DNA of 58,754 nt from Dermatophilus congolensis (GTDB taxonomy: Bacteria > Actinomycetota > Actinomycetes > Actinomycetales > Dermatophilaceae): contig JAUNUP010000020.1 of the NCBI GenBank assembly GCA_030538115.1, positions 1-58,754 on the forward strand, read 5' to 3'. How positions within the stretch are numbered: the stretch's first letter is position 1; every line of letters starts with the position of its first letter. Below the pieces are notes generated by a model, which saw nothing but the letters and a program-made list of their open reading frames with translations, was not told the origin of the DNA and ran no database searches. The position numbers and the translations under genes were made by a program. Of the stretch, positions 40,247-49,690 are shown piece after piece.

Positions 40247-41401
40247 GTGACAAGCGCAAACACCCGAATCCACGTCGGCCCGCCGCAGGGCGCGGGAGCC
40301 TACGACGTGGTGATCGGCTCCGGCGACGTGGTGGCGGCAGAGATCGGCGCGCTCATCGGTGCCTCCGACCCGACGGGTTCGCCGGAGAGAGCGCGGGTGT
40401 CGAGCGACCCCGCCCTCTCGTCCGTGACGCGGGCGCTCATCGTGCACGCTGCTCCCGTGGCCGACCTGGCCGCGAAGCTCGGCGAGATCCTTACCGACGC
40501 CGGTGTGCAGGTGCTGGCCCAGGCGCTGCCCGACGGCGAGGCCGCCAAGACCGTCGAGGTCGCCGCTGATCTCTGGGCGCGGATGGGCGCGGCAGGTTTC
40601 ACCCGCTCCGACGTGGTGATCGCGGTCGGAGGCGGTGCTGTGACCGACCTCGGCGGATTCGTCGCGGCGACGTGGCTGCGCGGCGTGCCGGTCGTGAACG
40701 TGCCGACGACGCTGCTCGGCATGGTCGACGCCGCCGTCGGCGGCAAGACCGGCATCAACACCGCCGAGGGCAAGAACCTCGTCGGTTCGTTCCATCCTCC
40801 GGCCGGCGTGCTGGTCGACCTCGCCTCACTAGGGACACTGCCCCAGGCCGATCTCGCCGCGGGCATGGCCGAGGTGGTCAAGGGCGGGTTCATCGCCGAC
40901 ACTCGCATCCTCGAACTCGTCGAGGCCGATCCGGCCGCGGCCCTCGACCCCGCCTCGCCGGTGCTGCGTGAGCTGGTCGAACGCAAGATCGCGGTGAAGG
41001 CCGATGTAGTCACGCGTGACCTGCGGGAGTCGTCGCTGCGCGAGATCCTCAACTACGGCCACACGTTCGCTCACGCGATCGAGAACCTCGAGAACTACCG
41101 CTGGCGGCACGGCGACGCGGTGAGTGTGGGCATGGTCTTCGCGGCCGAACTCGCCCAGCGCGCAGGCCTGCTCGACGCCGAGTCCGTCGCGCGACACCGC
41201 ACGGTGCTGCAGTCGCTCGGGCTGCCCGTGAGCTACCGCGGCGACCGGTTCGACGAGGCCCTCGAGGTGATGCGCCGTGACAAGAAGACGCGCGCGGCCA
41301 CGCTCCGTTTCGTGGCGTTGGACGCGATCGGGTCGCCGACGCGTCTCGTCGGCCCCGACGAGGCGATGCTCCGCGCGGCCTACGAGGCTGTCAGCGACTG
41401 A
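40247..41401 (+). CDS. aroB: 3-Dehydroquinate synthase
   Basis: A 384-aa NAD- and metal-dependent cyclase of the shikimate pathway. It has the NAD-binding VVIAVGGGAVTDLGGFVAAT, VPTTLLGMVDAAVGGKTGIN and the metal-ligand region REILNYGHTFAHAIE, RWRHGDAVSVGMVFA. The GTG at 40247 has a gagaagg site, 18 nt after aroK. The aroQ gene that often follows in actinobacteria is absent here. Confidence 0.94.
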   Translation: MTSANTRIHVGPPQGAGAYDVVIGSGDVVAAEIGALIGASDPTGSPERARVSSDPALSSVTRALIVHAAPVADLAAKLGEILTDAGVQVLAQALPDGEAAKTVEVAADLWARMGAAGFTRSDVVIAVGGGAVTDLGGFVAATWLRGVPVVNVPTTLLGMVDAAVGGKTGINTAEGKNLVGSFHPPAGVLVDLASLGTLPQADLAAGMAEVVKGGFIADTRILELVEADPAAALDPASPVLRELVERKIAVKADVVTRDLRESSLREILNYGHTFAHAIENLENYRWRHGDAVSVGMVFAAELAQRAGLLDAESVARHRTVLQSLGLPVSYRGDRFDEALEVMRRDKKTRAATLRFVALDAIGSPTRLVGPDEAMLRAAYEAVSD

Positions 41402-41415
41402 CCCGCGTAGTCGGA

Positions 41416-43062
41416 TCAGCGTGGCGGGCGGGTGATCTGGCCGTACACGGGTACCCCCTCGGCATCGGTGAGCACGTTCGTCACCGTCTTCGCCGAGGTC
41501 GTCGTGGCATTGACCGACCAGAGCGGTATCACCGGCAGGGTGGCGAGGATGAGCCGCTCGGCAGCCGTGTATGCCGCCGCGGCCCCCGCGGTGGGGGCTT
41601 CCGCAGCGACCGCCAACTGCGTCTGCGCGAGAAAGTCGGTGTAGCCGCCCCAGTTCTCGAAGGCGTCTCGGCTGAACCGCGGCACGAGGAATCCGCCGAG
41701 TGAACGCTGCCGCATGCGCCACGTGCGTAGGTACGGGCCGTCGACGCGACCATTGCGAACAGCCGTGCGCAGCGCCGACTCGTCGGGGTAAGGGGCACCG
41801 GTGCACTGTGTACCGAGCACTTCGGTGACATCGGCGCAGATGGCGTTCACCGCGACCTCGTCGGTGCCGTCGGAGGCGTACGCGATGTGGACCGGGACCG
41901 CCGGACCGGCAGCCTGCCAGATCTCTGCCGCTGCTTTCGGATCTGTGGCGCAGGTGTCGCCGCACAGGTCGGGGGAGTAACCCTCGACCACCGGCGCTGC
42001 GAGGTCGGTCGCTGCTGCCCGTGCACCGGCGAACTGGTTGGCTGCGATCTGCTCGCGATCGATCGACGTGGAGATGGCGAGCTTGCGCTGCCGTCCGCTC
42101 GGTCCGCCCCAGTTCGGTGCGGGCGCAGGGAAGTCGAGCGAAACCGACATGCCGACCGGCTGACGACCGACCGTGAAACCTGCCTTCGCCACCTCGTCGG
42201 CATGGCCGGGAGGCAACTCGTCGAGAAGATCGAGCCTGCCCTGCACCAGGTCGCGGTAGGCGTCGGCCAGGGTGTCGTACGTGCGGAACTCGAGGCCGGT
42301 ATTCGTGGGCTTGTCGGTGCCCTGGTAGACGGGGTTAGGGCGGAGTAGGTACTCGCCGCTTCCGCTCCAAGCCGTCGCCAGGACGTACGGGCCGTTGCCG
42401 ACGGGTTGCGTTGCGGCGGAAGTCGGGTCAGAGATCGACCGGGGCGGTATCGGTGCCGTGGTGAGGTCGCCCAGCACCGCGTCGAAGCCCGCGAACGGCG
42501 CCGACAACGTGACTCGCAGGGTCGCCGCGTCCACGACCTCCACGCCGCGCAGTGAGGAGCCGTTGCCGGGGTACCCGTCGATGCGGGACAGGGGTGTGCT
42601 CACCTTCGTGGCACCTGTTCGGGCCGCGGTGAACGCCCAGGACTTCGCGAACGTCGTGGCGTTGATGGGTGTCGCGTCGCTGAACTGGGCGGCTGGGTCG
42701 AGCTCGATCGTCCAGGCGAGACCGTCTGTGCTGGTGATCGACGTCGCGAGGGCGGGTATGGCTTTGCCCTTCGCGTCGCGCGTCATCAGCCCCCGGTAGA
42801 TCAGGGAGCCGACGCGACGCGTGGTCTCGTCGGTGAGGTCTGACGGCAGCAGGCTGGGCCCGCCTGGCCGCGCGTTGGCCCGGATCGGTGCATTCGCGGC
42901 CGGTGTCGTCACCGTGGGGGAGGGTGTCTGCGGCGGAGCGGGATCACCCGTGCAGGCCGCGACCGATGTGGCGAGAACAGCCACGGTGACTGCGGATCCC
43001 CAGCGTGCGAAGGTGCGCGTGTGCCGAGATCGCGAACGAGCAAGGGGCACACCGGGCGGCAT
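41416..43062 (-). CDS. Peptide-type ABC substrate-binding lipoprotein (orphan)
   Basis: A 548-aa family 5 solute-binding protein with a lipobox VAAC (Cys37). It is a distant relative of the other two: it has [40 protein letters not shown] and the paired cysteines in [15 protein letters not shown]. No permease or ATPase gene is adjacent, so it may serve a distant transporter, possibly the Opp system 13 kb upstream. It sits on the opposite strand between aroB and efp. Confidence 0.87.
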   Translation of the reverse strand: MPPGVPLARSRSRHTRTFARWGSAVTVAVLATSVAACTGDPAPPQTPSPTVTTPAANAPIRANARPGGPSLLPSDLTDETTRRVGSLIYRGLMTRDAKGKAIPALATSITSTDGLAWTIELDPAAQFSDATPINATTFAKSWAFTAARTGATKVSTPLSRIDGYPGNGSSLRGVEVVDAATLRVTLSAPFAGFDAVLGDLTTAPIPPRSISDPTSAATQPVGNGPYVLATAWSGSGEYLLRPNPVYQGTDKPTNTGLEFRTYDTLADAYRDLVQGRLDLLDELPPGHADEVAKAGFTVGRQPVGMSVSLDFPAPAPNWGGPSGRQRKLAISTSIDREQIAANQFAGARAAATDLAAPVVEGYSPDLCGDTCATDPKAAAEIWQAAGPAVPVHIAYASDGTDEVAVNAICADVTEVLGTQCTGAPYPDESALRTAVRNGRVDGPYLRTWRMRQRSLGGFLVPRFSRDAFENWGGYTDFLAQTQLAVAAEAPTAGAAAAYTAAERLILATLPVIPLWSVNATTTSAKTVTNVLTDAEGVPVYGQITRPPR

Positions 43063-43168
43063 GGCTCAACATTGCCACGAACCCCTCCCGCACACGGCAT
43101 GGGGGAGTCTCGGCAACGCGGGCGGGTTGCTCACAGACGCCGTGTCGTCGGATCACGCCGCACGCCGA

Positions 43169-43174
43169 TAGACT
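43169..43174 (+). promoter_or_regulatory. Candidate -10 box for efp
   Basis: TAGACT fits TANNNT and would start a leader of about 75 nt before the efp GTG. No clear -35. Confidence 0.35.
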
Positions 43175-43256
43175 GCCGGGGATATCCATGCGGCCATCGC
43201 CCTCCGCGGGCCCGGGCCGCTCCGGCCGACATCACACCGAATCAGAGAGACGACAC

Positions 43257-43817
43257 GTGGCAACGACGAACGACCTGAAGAACGGCATGATCCTCGTACT
43301 CGACAACCAGCTGTGGAGCGTTGTCGAGTTCCAGCACGTCAAGCCCGGCAAGGGTCCCGCCTTCGTGCGCACCAAGCTCAAGAACGTCACCTCGGGCAAG
43401 ACGGTCGACAAGACCTTCAACGCCGGCACCAAGGTCGAGACGAGCAACGTCGACAAGCGCACGATGCAGTACCTGTACAAGGACGGCGACGAGTTCGTCT
43501 TCATGGACGGCAAGACCTACGACCAGATCCACGTCCCCGGCTCGATCGTCGGCGACTCCGAGCGGTTCATGCTCGAGAACCAGGAGGCGATCGTCGCCAC
43601 CCACGAAGGGTCGGTGCTGTTCATCGAGCTGCCCGCCTCTGTGGAGCTGACGATCACGTACACCGAGCCCGGCCTGCAGGGTGACCGCGCCACCGGCGGC
43701 ACCAAGCCCGCCACCCTCGAGACGGGCGCGGAGATCCAGGTGCCGCTGTTCCTCGAGTCCGGCACCAAGGTGAAGGTCGACACCCGCGACGGCTCGTACC
43801 TGAGCCGCGTCAACTGA
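43257..43817 (+). CDS. efp: Elongation factor P
   Basis: A 186-aa translation factor relieving ribosome stalling at polyproline. It has three beta-barrel domains with no signal. The tip loop is KPGKGPAF with Lys32, the palindromic actinobacterial form in which the lysine is reported to act unmodified and the flanking prolines stiffen the loop. GTG start at 43257. The stop shares one base with the nusB start. Confidence 0.96.
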   Translation: MATTNDLKNGMILVLDNQLWSVVEFQHVKPGKGPAFVRTKLKNVTSGKTVDKTFNAGTKVETSNVDKRTMQYLYKDGDEFVFMDGKTYDQIHVPGSIVGDSERFMLENQEAIVATHEGSVLFIELPASVELTITYTEPGLQGDRATGGTKPATLETGAEIQVPLFLESGTKVKVDTRDGSYLSRVN

Positions 43818-44311
43818 TGCCCGATCCGGCAGCCTCCGGCCGCCCCGCCGAGTCCGCGACACCGCAGGACGGGCGGGGCGGCTCGCGTGCCCCTCTCACG
43901 TCGGCGCGCAGCAAAGCCCGCCGTGAGGCCCTCGACATCCTGTTCGAGGCCGAGCAGCGGGGCAAGAACGCCATCGAGATGCTCGACGAGCGCACCTCCC
44001 ACCCCGCGCGCGAGAACCCGCCGCGCCCGTTCGCGGCCGAGATCGTGCGCGGAGTCGCAGCCCACTGGGGCTCGATCAACGACCTCATCTCGACGTACAG
44101 CCAGGGCTGGATCATCGAACGCATGCCCGCAGTCGACCGCGCGGCCCTGCGCGTGGGCATCTGGGAAGTGCTCTACAACGACGACACCCCCGACCCGGTG
44201 GCGGTCTCGGAAGCGGTGGCCCTGGTGGCGACCCTCTCCACCGACGAATCCCCGGCCTTCGTCAACGGCCTGCTGAGCCGAGTGGTCGAAGAAAAGCCGA
44301 CGTTGGTCTGA
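43817..44311 (+). CDS. nusB: Transcription antitermination factor NusB
   Basis: A 164-aa helical protein that binds boxA RNA with NusE. An N-terminal polar lead of about 28 residues precedes the NusB fold (SKARREALDILFEAEQRG, then WIIERMPAVDRAALRVGIWE and VAVSEAVALVATLSTDESPA, FVNGLLSRVVEE). It is coupled to efp. In related genomes pyrR follows; here about 4.8 kb separates them. Confidence 0.94.
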   Translation: MPDPAASGRPAESATPQDGRGGSRAPLTSARSKARREALDILFEAEQRGKNAIEMLDERTSHPARENPPRPFAAEIVRGVAAHWGSINDLISTYSQGWIIERMPAVDRAALRVGIWEVLYNDDTPDPVAVSEAVALVATLSTDESPAFVNGLLSRVVEEKPTLV

Positions 44312-44335
44312 GCCGAGGGTCGGCTTCTCCGGCCG

Positions 44336-45472
44336 TTATCGGGCGCTCTTGTCAGCAGCGAACCCCGGCACGTTCGTGCCGAGCCACTTGATCGAGTCGG
44401 GGAAGTACGGCAGCCACACGGTCGGGTGGTGCCGCCCCGAGGGGAGGACGAGCGCGGTGACCGAGGTCGGCTCGCGGGTGGCGTCGATCATCGTCTTCGA
44501 TGTGGGGTACGAGTACTTGTCCGTGGCCGAGGTGAGCATCCAGAGCGCTACAGGCGGCGCCTGCTCGCGCAGCACCCGAGTGAGGTCGTAGCTACGGCCG
44601 AGTGCGCTGTCGGGCTGGAACGGGATGTAGGGCGGATCGAACTCCGGGTAGCCCTGGCCGCCGAGCGACACCGCGGCGCCGAAGGTCTGGGGGTGCAGGG
44701 CGGCGGCCATCATGCCGCACCAGCCGCCGGTCGAGGCACCGTACCCGGCCCACGAGGTGCGCGCGCGGTCGACGCGGTAGGTCTGTGCGATCCAGGCGGG
44801 CACGTCTTGCGTGAGCCACGTCTCCATCCTGACGTTGGTTCCGCCTCCGTCGACGCACTCGGTGTCCTGGTTGTTCGGCGCCCAGTCGGGCAGCACGATG
44901 ACCGCCTCACGCATCCGCCCGGCCTTCACCTCGTCGGCCATGAGCCTGTCGAGGTGGTAGTAGGAGAAGTAGCCCAGGGGCGACGGCTTGAAGCCGTGGA
45001 AGACCTCGATCACCGGGTACGTGCGCTTCGCGTTGGCCTTGGCCGTGTACCCCGGCGGAAACCACACGTACGCGGTGCCGGTGTGACCCGACGCCCTTCC
45101 AGGAATCGTCACCTGCGTGTACCCGCCCCCGGTCTCCGTGGCGGTCAGACCGGTCGGTGTGACATTGCGGGTCGGCGGCAGGCTCTCGAGCGGACTTCTC
45201 GGCGCGGGAACGGTGAGAGCCGCCTTCGGTGTCGAGCCCTTTGTCGTCGTGGTGACCCTTGCCTGTGTCGCCGCGGATGCCACTGTCGCTGTGGCTACCG
45301 GCGTGGCCGGAGAGGAAGCGGCGCCGGTCGCTGAGAGCGAAGCCGCCGAGATTCCGGTCGCCGGGGCCGGTGCCGTGGTCGCCTGCCCGGAGGCGGTTGA
45401 GCATGACGACAGCGCGAGTGCCGCCGTCAGTGTGACCATCGAGGCAAGCCGCCGAGACGATGAGAGCTTCAT
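44336..45472 (-). CDS. Lipoprotein esterase of the alpha/beta-hydrolase fold (antigen 85/esterase D-like)
   Basis: A 378-aa exported protein with a lipobox LSSC (Cys24), then about 70 Ala/Thr/Pro-rich residues and a catalytic domain from around residue 110. The nucleophile elbow is GYGASTGGWCG (G-x-S-x-G). The entry strand is YPVIEVFHGFKPSPLGYFSY, and the His is likely in PSGRHHPTVWLPYFPDSIKW. Relatives include mycolyltransferases and feruloyl esterases; the substrate is unknown. It lies just after nusB on the opposite strand. Confidence 0.85.
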   Translation of the reverse strand: MKLSSSRRLASMVTLTAALALSSCSTASGQATTAPAPATGISAASLSATGAASSPATPVATATVASAATQARVTTTTKGSTPKAALTVPAPRSPLESLPPTRNVTPTGLTATETGGGYTQVTIPGRASGHTGTAYVWFPPGYTAKANAKRTYPVIEVFHGFKPSPLGYFSYYHLDRLMADEVKAGRMREAVIVLPDWAPNNQDTECVDGGGTNVRMETWLTQDVPAWIAQTYRVDRARTSWAGYGASTGGWCGMMAAALHPQTFGAAVSLGGQGYPEFDPPYIPFQPDSALGRSYDLTRVLREQAPPVALWMLTSATDKYSYPTSKTMIDATREPTSVTALVLPSGRHHPTVWLPYFPDSIKWLGTNVPGFAADKSAR

Positions 45473-45578
45473 GACCTTCAGACTCCACCGCTGGGCTTAA
45501 CCGGTGCCCAACCGAGAGAGGCCCGGGCGATGCCGGACTCGAAATTGGGACGTCGTCGGGAGGGGCGTCCGGGGGCAC

Positions 45579-45983
45579 TTACACCTCGACGACGGTGATG
45601 AGCTGCTCGAGACCCGTGAAGTCGTCGGGATTGCGCGTGTACAGCGGTAGGTCTTCGGCCAGTGCGGTCGCAGCGATGAGGAGGTCCGCGAGACGACGGC
45701 GAGGCTTGCCTCCGGTGGAGACCACTGCCGAGTAGATCAGTCCATAGGCCCGAGCTGCGGCGACGTCGAAGGGGATCGGATCGAATGTGGCCTCGGCGCG
45801 TTGGAGCCGATCCTGTCGCCTCGCCCGCTCGGCGGCGTCGGTGGTCGCCGCCGGTCCCGCCGCGAGTTCCGCCATGGTGATGGCACAGACGGCAGCGACC
45901 TCGGGGAGGTCGTGCGGCGCGAGCCGTTCGAGGTCGATGACGACCGACGTGTCCAGAAGTCCGGCACTCAGGCGTTCAGCCAC
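45579..45983 (-). CDS. VapC-type PIN domain toxin
   Basis: A 134-aa PIN-domain ribonuclease. Acidic residues are visible in LLDTSVVIDLE, the Glu in ITMAELAAG, and the Asp residues in LADLLIAATAL and RNPDDFTGL. GTG starts at 45983 and 45995 both overlap the antitoxin stop; the shorter one gives the usual 8-10 residues before the first strand. It probably cleaves tRNA or rRNA when released from the antitoxin. Confidence 0.85.
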   Translation of the reverse strand: MAERLSAGLLDTSVVIDLERLAPHDLPEVAAVCAITMAELAAGPAATTDAAERARRQDRLQRAEATFDPIPFDVAAARAYGLIYSAVVSTGGKPRRRLADLLIAATALAEDLPLYTRNPDDFTGLEQLITVVEV

Positions 45984-46230
45984 GAGGATCGACACCCTGG
46001 TCCGCGTGCTCGTCGAGGTCGTCGAAGAAGCGGCCGGAATCGATGCGCGGTGCCCCGCTGAAGACATCGGTGACTTCGGTGACCGGTACGAATCGACGCC
46101 GACGCATCGGCCGGAGCTCGCCGACCGGCTGGGAGTGGCGCGTCACGATGTACGTCTTGCCCTCATCGAGCCCGCGCAGGATGCGCCCGCTGTCGTTGCG
46201 CAGTTCACGTTGGCTGATGATCTCGGTCAT
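45976..46230 (-). CDS. Phd/YefM-type antitoxin
   Basis: An 84-aa antitoxin. The N-terminal DNA-binding part is MTEIISQRELRNDSGRILRG followed by LDEGKTYIVTRHSQPVGELRP, the Phd/YefM pattern. The C-terminal acidic part (DSGRFFDDLDEHADQG) would block the PIN active site. The ATG at 46230 lies 8 nt from a dyad that is a likely operator. The gene overlaps vapC. Confidence 0.85.
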   Translation of the reverse strand: MTEIISQRELRNDSGRILRGLDEGKTYIVTRHSQPVGELRPMRRRRFVPVTEVTDVFSGAPRIDSGRFFDDLDEHADQGVDPRG

Positions 46231-46237
46231 GACACCA

Positions 46238-46258
46238 GCGTAGCGGCGACTGCTACGC
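46238..46258 (-). promoter_or_regulatory. Candidate operator of the Phd/VapC module
   Basis: gcgtagc (46238-46244) and gctacgc (46252-46258) are perfect 7-bp inverses with a 7-nt centre, just upstream of the antitoxin start; gacac/gtgtc extend the symmetry further out. Confidence 0.45.
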
Positions 46259-46339
46259 ATGGACAGTGTCGGGCGGAGTCCGACTGAACGGAGAAAGTGC
46301 GGCGCGAGGCGCCCTTCGGGTGCTCCTGATCGAAGCGGA

Positions 46340-46912
46340 TCAGCGTTCCAGGTCTGTTGTCGTGATCTGGATCGAGGTGCCTTCGATGGTGAGGGCGATG
46401 TCGCCGCCTCGGGTTTGGGTGGCGTAGTCGCCCGACTCGGGGTCGGTGAGCAGCAGGAAACGGTGCTCTTCGGGTGCGTCCTTGTCTACGACCAGGTACG
46501 CAGGGATCTCTGCCGTTGCGTATTCGCGGCGCTTGCGGACCAGGTCGGTTCGCCGGGTACTCGGAGAGAGAACCTCCACCACGAGCGCCGTGCTGCTTCC
46601 GTCGAGCCGCGGGACATCAAGTTCGGTGTCGGGGCGGACCACCGCCAGATCGGGGCCTCGCACCGTGGCGCGCGGATCGTCGGCGAGCAGTACACCCGCA
46701 TGCTGCAGATAGGTCCATCGACGCCCGAGCGCGTCTTTCAGACAGTCGGAGATCCGATCCGCGATCCAGATGTTGATCGGGCGTTCCTGTGCGGCCATGA
46801 CGGGGATGCCGGCGACGAGCTCCCAGCGGTCTTCGAGTGGTTCCCAGTCACGCTCCCACTCGGCGAGGCTGATCGGTTCGGTCGGGATCACGATCTCGTG
46901 GGCTGTGCTCAT
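46340..46912 (-). CDS. Uma2 family endonuclease-like protein (PD-(D/E)XK fold)
   Basis: A 190-aa protein. The fold shows in DALGRRWTYLQHAGVLL, the active-site Asp in RGPDLAVVRPD, and the E-x-K pattern in ALVVEVLSPSTRRTDLVRKR followed by REYATAEIPAYLVVDKD. These are typical of DUF820/Uma2. The role is not established; many are near mobile or defence genes. The ATG at 46912 has a very strong site (gggaggagggg). Confidence 0.83.
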   Translation of the reverse strand: MSTAHEIVIPTEPISLAEWERDWEPLEDRWELVAGIPVMAAQERPINIWIADRISDCLKDALGRRWTYLQHAGVLLADDPRATVRGPDLAVVRPDTELDVPRLDGSSTALVVEVLSPSTRRTDLVRKRREYATAEIPAYLVVDKDAPEEHRFLLLTDPESGDYATQTRGGDIALTIEGTSIQITTTDLER

Positions 46913-47055
46913 GTGCGGCCCCTCCTCCCTGCGCCACCTCAAGTGTGCCGGGGCCGTCCCGGTTGTGTGAAGCGAGAGTACGGAGAGATCTGGCGGCCTC
47001 GCGGGACGAATCCTCGCACCTGTGGATGAGTGCACCACTGGTGCGGGGTTGTGGA

Positions 47056-47116
47056 AACGTGAAAGCCCGGACCTTCCACTCCGTCATGCGGGGCGGAAGC
47101 TCCGGGCTTTCACGTT
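47056..47116 (-). terminator. Hairpin terminator after pgi
   Basis: Arms 47056-47071 and 47101-47116 (aacgtgaaagcccgga and inverse) form a perfect 16-bp stem with a 29-nt loop, 15 nt after the pgi stop. Confidence 0.7.
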
Positions 47117-47131
47117 GCTCGAGGCTGGGGG

Positions 47132-48814
47132 TTACTTGCGGTTCTCGCGGTAGTACGTGATGAGCGACTGGGTGCTCGCGTCCTGGGCCTTGAGGGCGTC
47201 TTCGTCGCCGCCGACTGCCGGGGTGATCTGCTTGGCGAGCTGCTTGCCGAGTTCGACGCCCCACTGGTCGAAGGAGTCGATGCCCCAGACGATGCCCTGG
47301 GTGAACGTGATGTGTTCGTACAGGGCGATGAGCTGGCCGAGCACGCTCGGGGTGAGGGCCGGGGCCATGATCGACGTGGTCGGCTTGTTGCCGGCGAAGA
47401 CTCGGGCCGGGACGATCGCCTCGGCCGTGCCCTCGGCGCGCACCTCGTCGGCCGTCTTGCCGAACGCGAGCGCCGCGGTCTGGGCGAAGAAGTTGGCGAG
47501 GAACAACTCGTGCACGTCGGAGCCGTCTCCGTCGACGTCCTTGCTCGGATGCGCCGGGGTGGCGACCGCGATGAAGTCGGCGGGGATGAGCTGCGTGCCC
47601 TGGTGGATGAGCTGGTAGAAGGCGTGCTGGCCATTGGTGCCGGGCTCGCCCCAGAAGACCTCACCGGTGGCGGTGGTGACGGGGGAGCCGTCCCAGCGCA
47701 CCGACTTGCCGTTGGATTCCATCGTCAGCTGCTGCAGGTACGCCGCGAAGCGGTGAAGGTACTGCGCGTACGGCAGCACCGCGTGGCTGCGGGCGTCGAG
47801 GAAGTTGACGTACCAGACGTTCAGCAGACCCATGAGCGCCGGGACGTTCTTCTCCACAGGCGTGTTCTTGAAGTGCTCGTCGATCGCGTTGAAGCCCGCG
47901 AGGAAGTCTGCGAACCCCTCCGGCCCGATCGCCACGGCCAGTGCCGTGCCCACGGCCGAGTCGACCGAGTAGCGGCCGCCGACCCAGTTCCAGAAACCGA
48001 ACGCGTTGTCGGGGTCGATGCCGAAGTCGGCGACGAGGTCGAGCGCCGTGGAGACGGCCACGAAGTGCTTCGCGACGGCTTCCTTGCGGGCCTCGTCGGA
48101 GTCGGCGATCGCACCGGAGGCGACGAGCCCGTCGAGCAGCCACTTGCGCACGAGGCGAGCGTTGGTGAGGGTCTCGAGCGTGGTGAAGGTCTTGCTCGCC
48201 ACGATGACCAGCGTCGTCTCGGGGTCGAGGCCCTGGGTCTTCACCGCGGAATCGGTCGGGTCGATGTTCGAGATGAAGCGGCACGTGATGCCGTCCTGCT
48301 TGTACGGCAGCAGCGCTTCGTAGGCCATGACCGGGCCGAGGTCGGAGCCGCCGATACCGATGTTCACCACGGTCTCGATGCGCTTGCCGGTGACGCCGAC
48401 CCACTCGCCCGAGCGCACCTTGTTCGCGAACGCGTAGACCTTGTCGAGGGTCTCGTGCACGTCTGCGACGACGTTCTGGCCGTCGACTTCAAGAGACGCG
48501 CTCTTCGGCAGGCGGAGCGCGGTGTGCAGCACGGCACGGTCTTCGGTGATGTTGATGTGCTCGCCGGCGTACATCGCGTCGCGACGACCCGTGAGGTCGA
48601 CCTCGTCGGCCAGGTTGACGAGGGCGGCCACGACATCGTCGGTGATGAGGTTCTTCGACAGGTCGACGTGCAGGTCGGCTGCGTCGAGGGTGAAGCGCTC
48701 GGCCCGCCCGGGATCTTCGGCGAACCACCCGCGCAGGTCGGGGTTGAGGTTCTCGGCGAGCTTGGTCAGCTCGCCCCACGCCGCAGTCGAAGTCGCGTCT
48801 ACGGGAGTGCTCAT
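47132..48814 (-). CDS. pgi: Glucose-6-phosphate isomerase
   Basis: A 560-aa cytoplasmic enzyme interconverting glucose 6-phosphate and fructose 6-phosphate. Motifs include [36 protein letters not shown], the [11 protein letters not shown] region, [19 protein letters not shown] (catalytic Glu and His) and the Lys near the C-terminus. The ATG at 48814 has a gaaggg site; the longer frame lacks one. It stands alone, divergent from pyrR. Confidence 0.95.
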   Translation of the reverse strand: MSTPVDATSTAAWGELTKLAENLNPDLRGWFAEDPGRAERFTLDAADLHVDLSKNLITDDVVAALVNLADEVDLTGRRDAMYAGEHINITEDRAVLHTALRLPKSASLEVDGQNVVADVHETLDKVYAFANKVRSGEWVGVTGKRIETVVNIGIGGSDLGPVMAYEALLPYKQDGITCRFISNIDPTDSAVKTQGLDPETTLVIVASKTFTTLETLTNARLVRKWLLDGLVASGAIADSDEARKEAVAKHFVAVSTALDLVADFGIDPDNAFGFWNWVGGRYSVDSAVGTALAVAIGPEGFADFLAGFNAIDEHFKNTPVEKNVPALMGLLNVWYVNFLDARSHAVLPYAQYLHRFAAYLQQLTMESNGKSVRWDGSPVTTATGEVFWGEPGTNGQHAFYQLIHQGTQLIPADFIAVATPAHPSKDVDGDGSDVHELFLANFFAQTAALAFGKTADEVRAEGTAEAIVPARVFAGNKPTTSIMAPALTPSVLGQLIALYEHITFTQGIVWGIDSFDQWGVELGKQLAKQITPAVGGDEDALKAQDASTQSLITYYRENRK

Positions 48815-49030
48815 CGGTTTTCGCCCTTCACTCGTCTCAAGCCGATACGGCGTCGATGCCGCCCCAGCCATTACGGTCTCACCAGCCAATCTAGTGACTG
48901 GTTCCGCTCCGGTCATCGAGTCGGGACGAGAAACACCCGGCAACCATCGGGCGAAAGTGTGACCAGTGATACTTCGGCGCGTCGCCCCTGATCGGAGAGT
49001 CGGGCGTCAGGAGGCGGTTCGGGCGCGCTG

Positions 49031-49036
49031 TAGGGT
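49031..49036 (+). promoter_or_regulatory. Candidate -10 box of the pyr operon
   Basis: TAGGGT fits TANNNT. Transcription would start near 49043, placing the whole PyrR-type hairpin in the leader. Confidence 0.45.
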
Positions 49037-49051
49037 GAGCGCGGTCGACAT

Positions 49052-49083
49052 CCTTTAAACACCGTCCGGTGAGGCGGGAAAGG
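49052..49083 (+). promoter_or_regulatory. PyrR-binding-loop-like hairpin overlapping the pyrR Shine-Dalgarno
   Basis: CCTTT (49052-49056) pairs with AAAGG (49079-49083); an upper stem ccg/cgg (49062-49064 and 49075-49077) holds the loop TCCGGTGAGG, close to the UCCnGnGAGG core of PyrR sites. The 3' arm is part of the ribosome-binding site AAAGGAGG, so PyrR-UMP binding would block translation, as proposed for mycobacteria. Confidence 0.7.
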
Positions 49084-49096
49084 AGGTCTGTGCGTC

Positions 49097-49690
49097 ATGG
49101 CGCCAGACGACAAGCAGAACCCGAGCACAGCCCCGCAGGCACCTCAACAGCCCGGCTCCCGCGTGGTTCTCGGACCCGACGATGTCGGGCGGGCACTACG
49201 CCGCATGGCCCACGAAGTGCTCGAGGGCAACAGAGGCGGCGACGCTCTCGTCGTTCTCGGCATCCCCACTCGCGGAGTCCAACTCTCTCGCAGGCTCGCC
49301 TCCCTCATGTCGGAGGTCGAAGGCCGCGACATCCCGGTGGGCACCCTCGACATCACCCTCTACCGCGACGACCTGCGGCGTAACCCGACCCGGCGCCTCG
49401 AGCCCACCAAGATCCCCAAAGGCGGCATCGACGACAAGGTCGTCGTGCTCGTCGACGACGTGCTCTATTCGGGCCGCACGATCCGGGCCGCGCTCGACGC
49501 GCTCGGTGACATCGGCCGTCCCCGCGCAGTGCGCCTGGCGGTCCTCGTCGACCGCGGCCACCGTGACCTGCCCATTCGTGCCGACCACGTCGGCAAGAAC
49601 CTGCCGACGTCGAGCCGCGAGCGCGTGCATGTTCACCTCGAAGAGACCGACGGTGTCGACGAGGTCCGTATCTCCGGAGGCGACCGCTGA
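49097..49690 (+). CDS. pyrR: Bifunctional pyr operon regulator / uracil phosphoribosyltransferase
   Basis: A 197-aa protein that senses UMP/UTP and binds pyr mRNA. The PRPP loop is [20 protein letters not shown], with [13 protein letters not shown] and the C-terminal [19 protein letters not shown] typical of PyrR. An N-terminal polar lead of about 20 residues precedes the fold. Ribosome-binding site AAAGGAGG overlaps its own candidate binding loop. Shares one base with pyrB. Confidence 0.95.
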   Translation: MAPDDKQNPSTAPQAPQQPGSRVVLGPDDVGRALRRMAHEVLEGNRGGDALVVLGIPTRGVQLSRRLASLMSEVEGRDIPVGTLDITLYRDDLRRNPTRRLEPTKIPKGGIDDKVVVLVDDVLYSGRTIRAALDALGDIGRPRAVRLAVLVDRGHRDLPIRADHVGKNLPTSSRERVHVHLEETDGVDEVRISGGDR

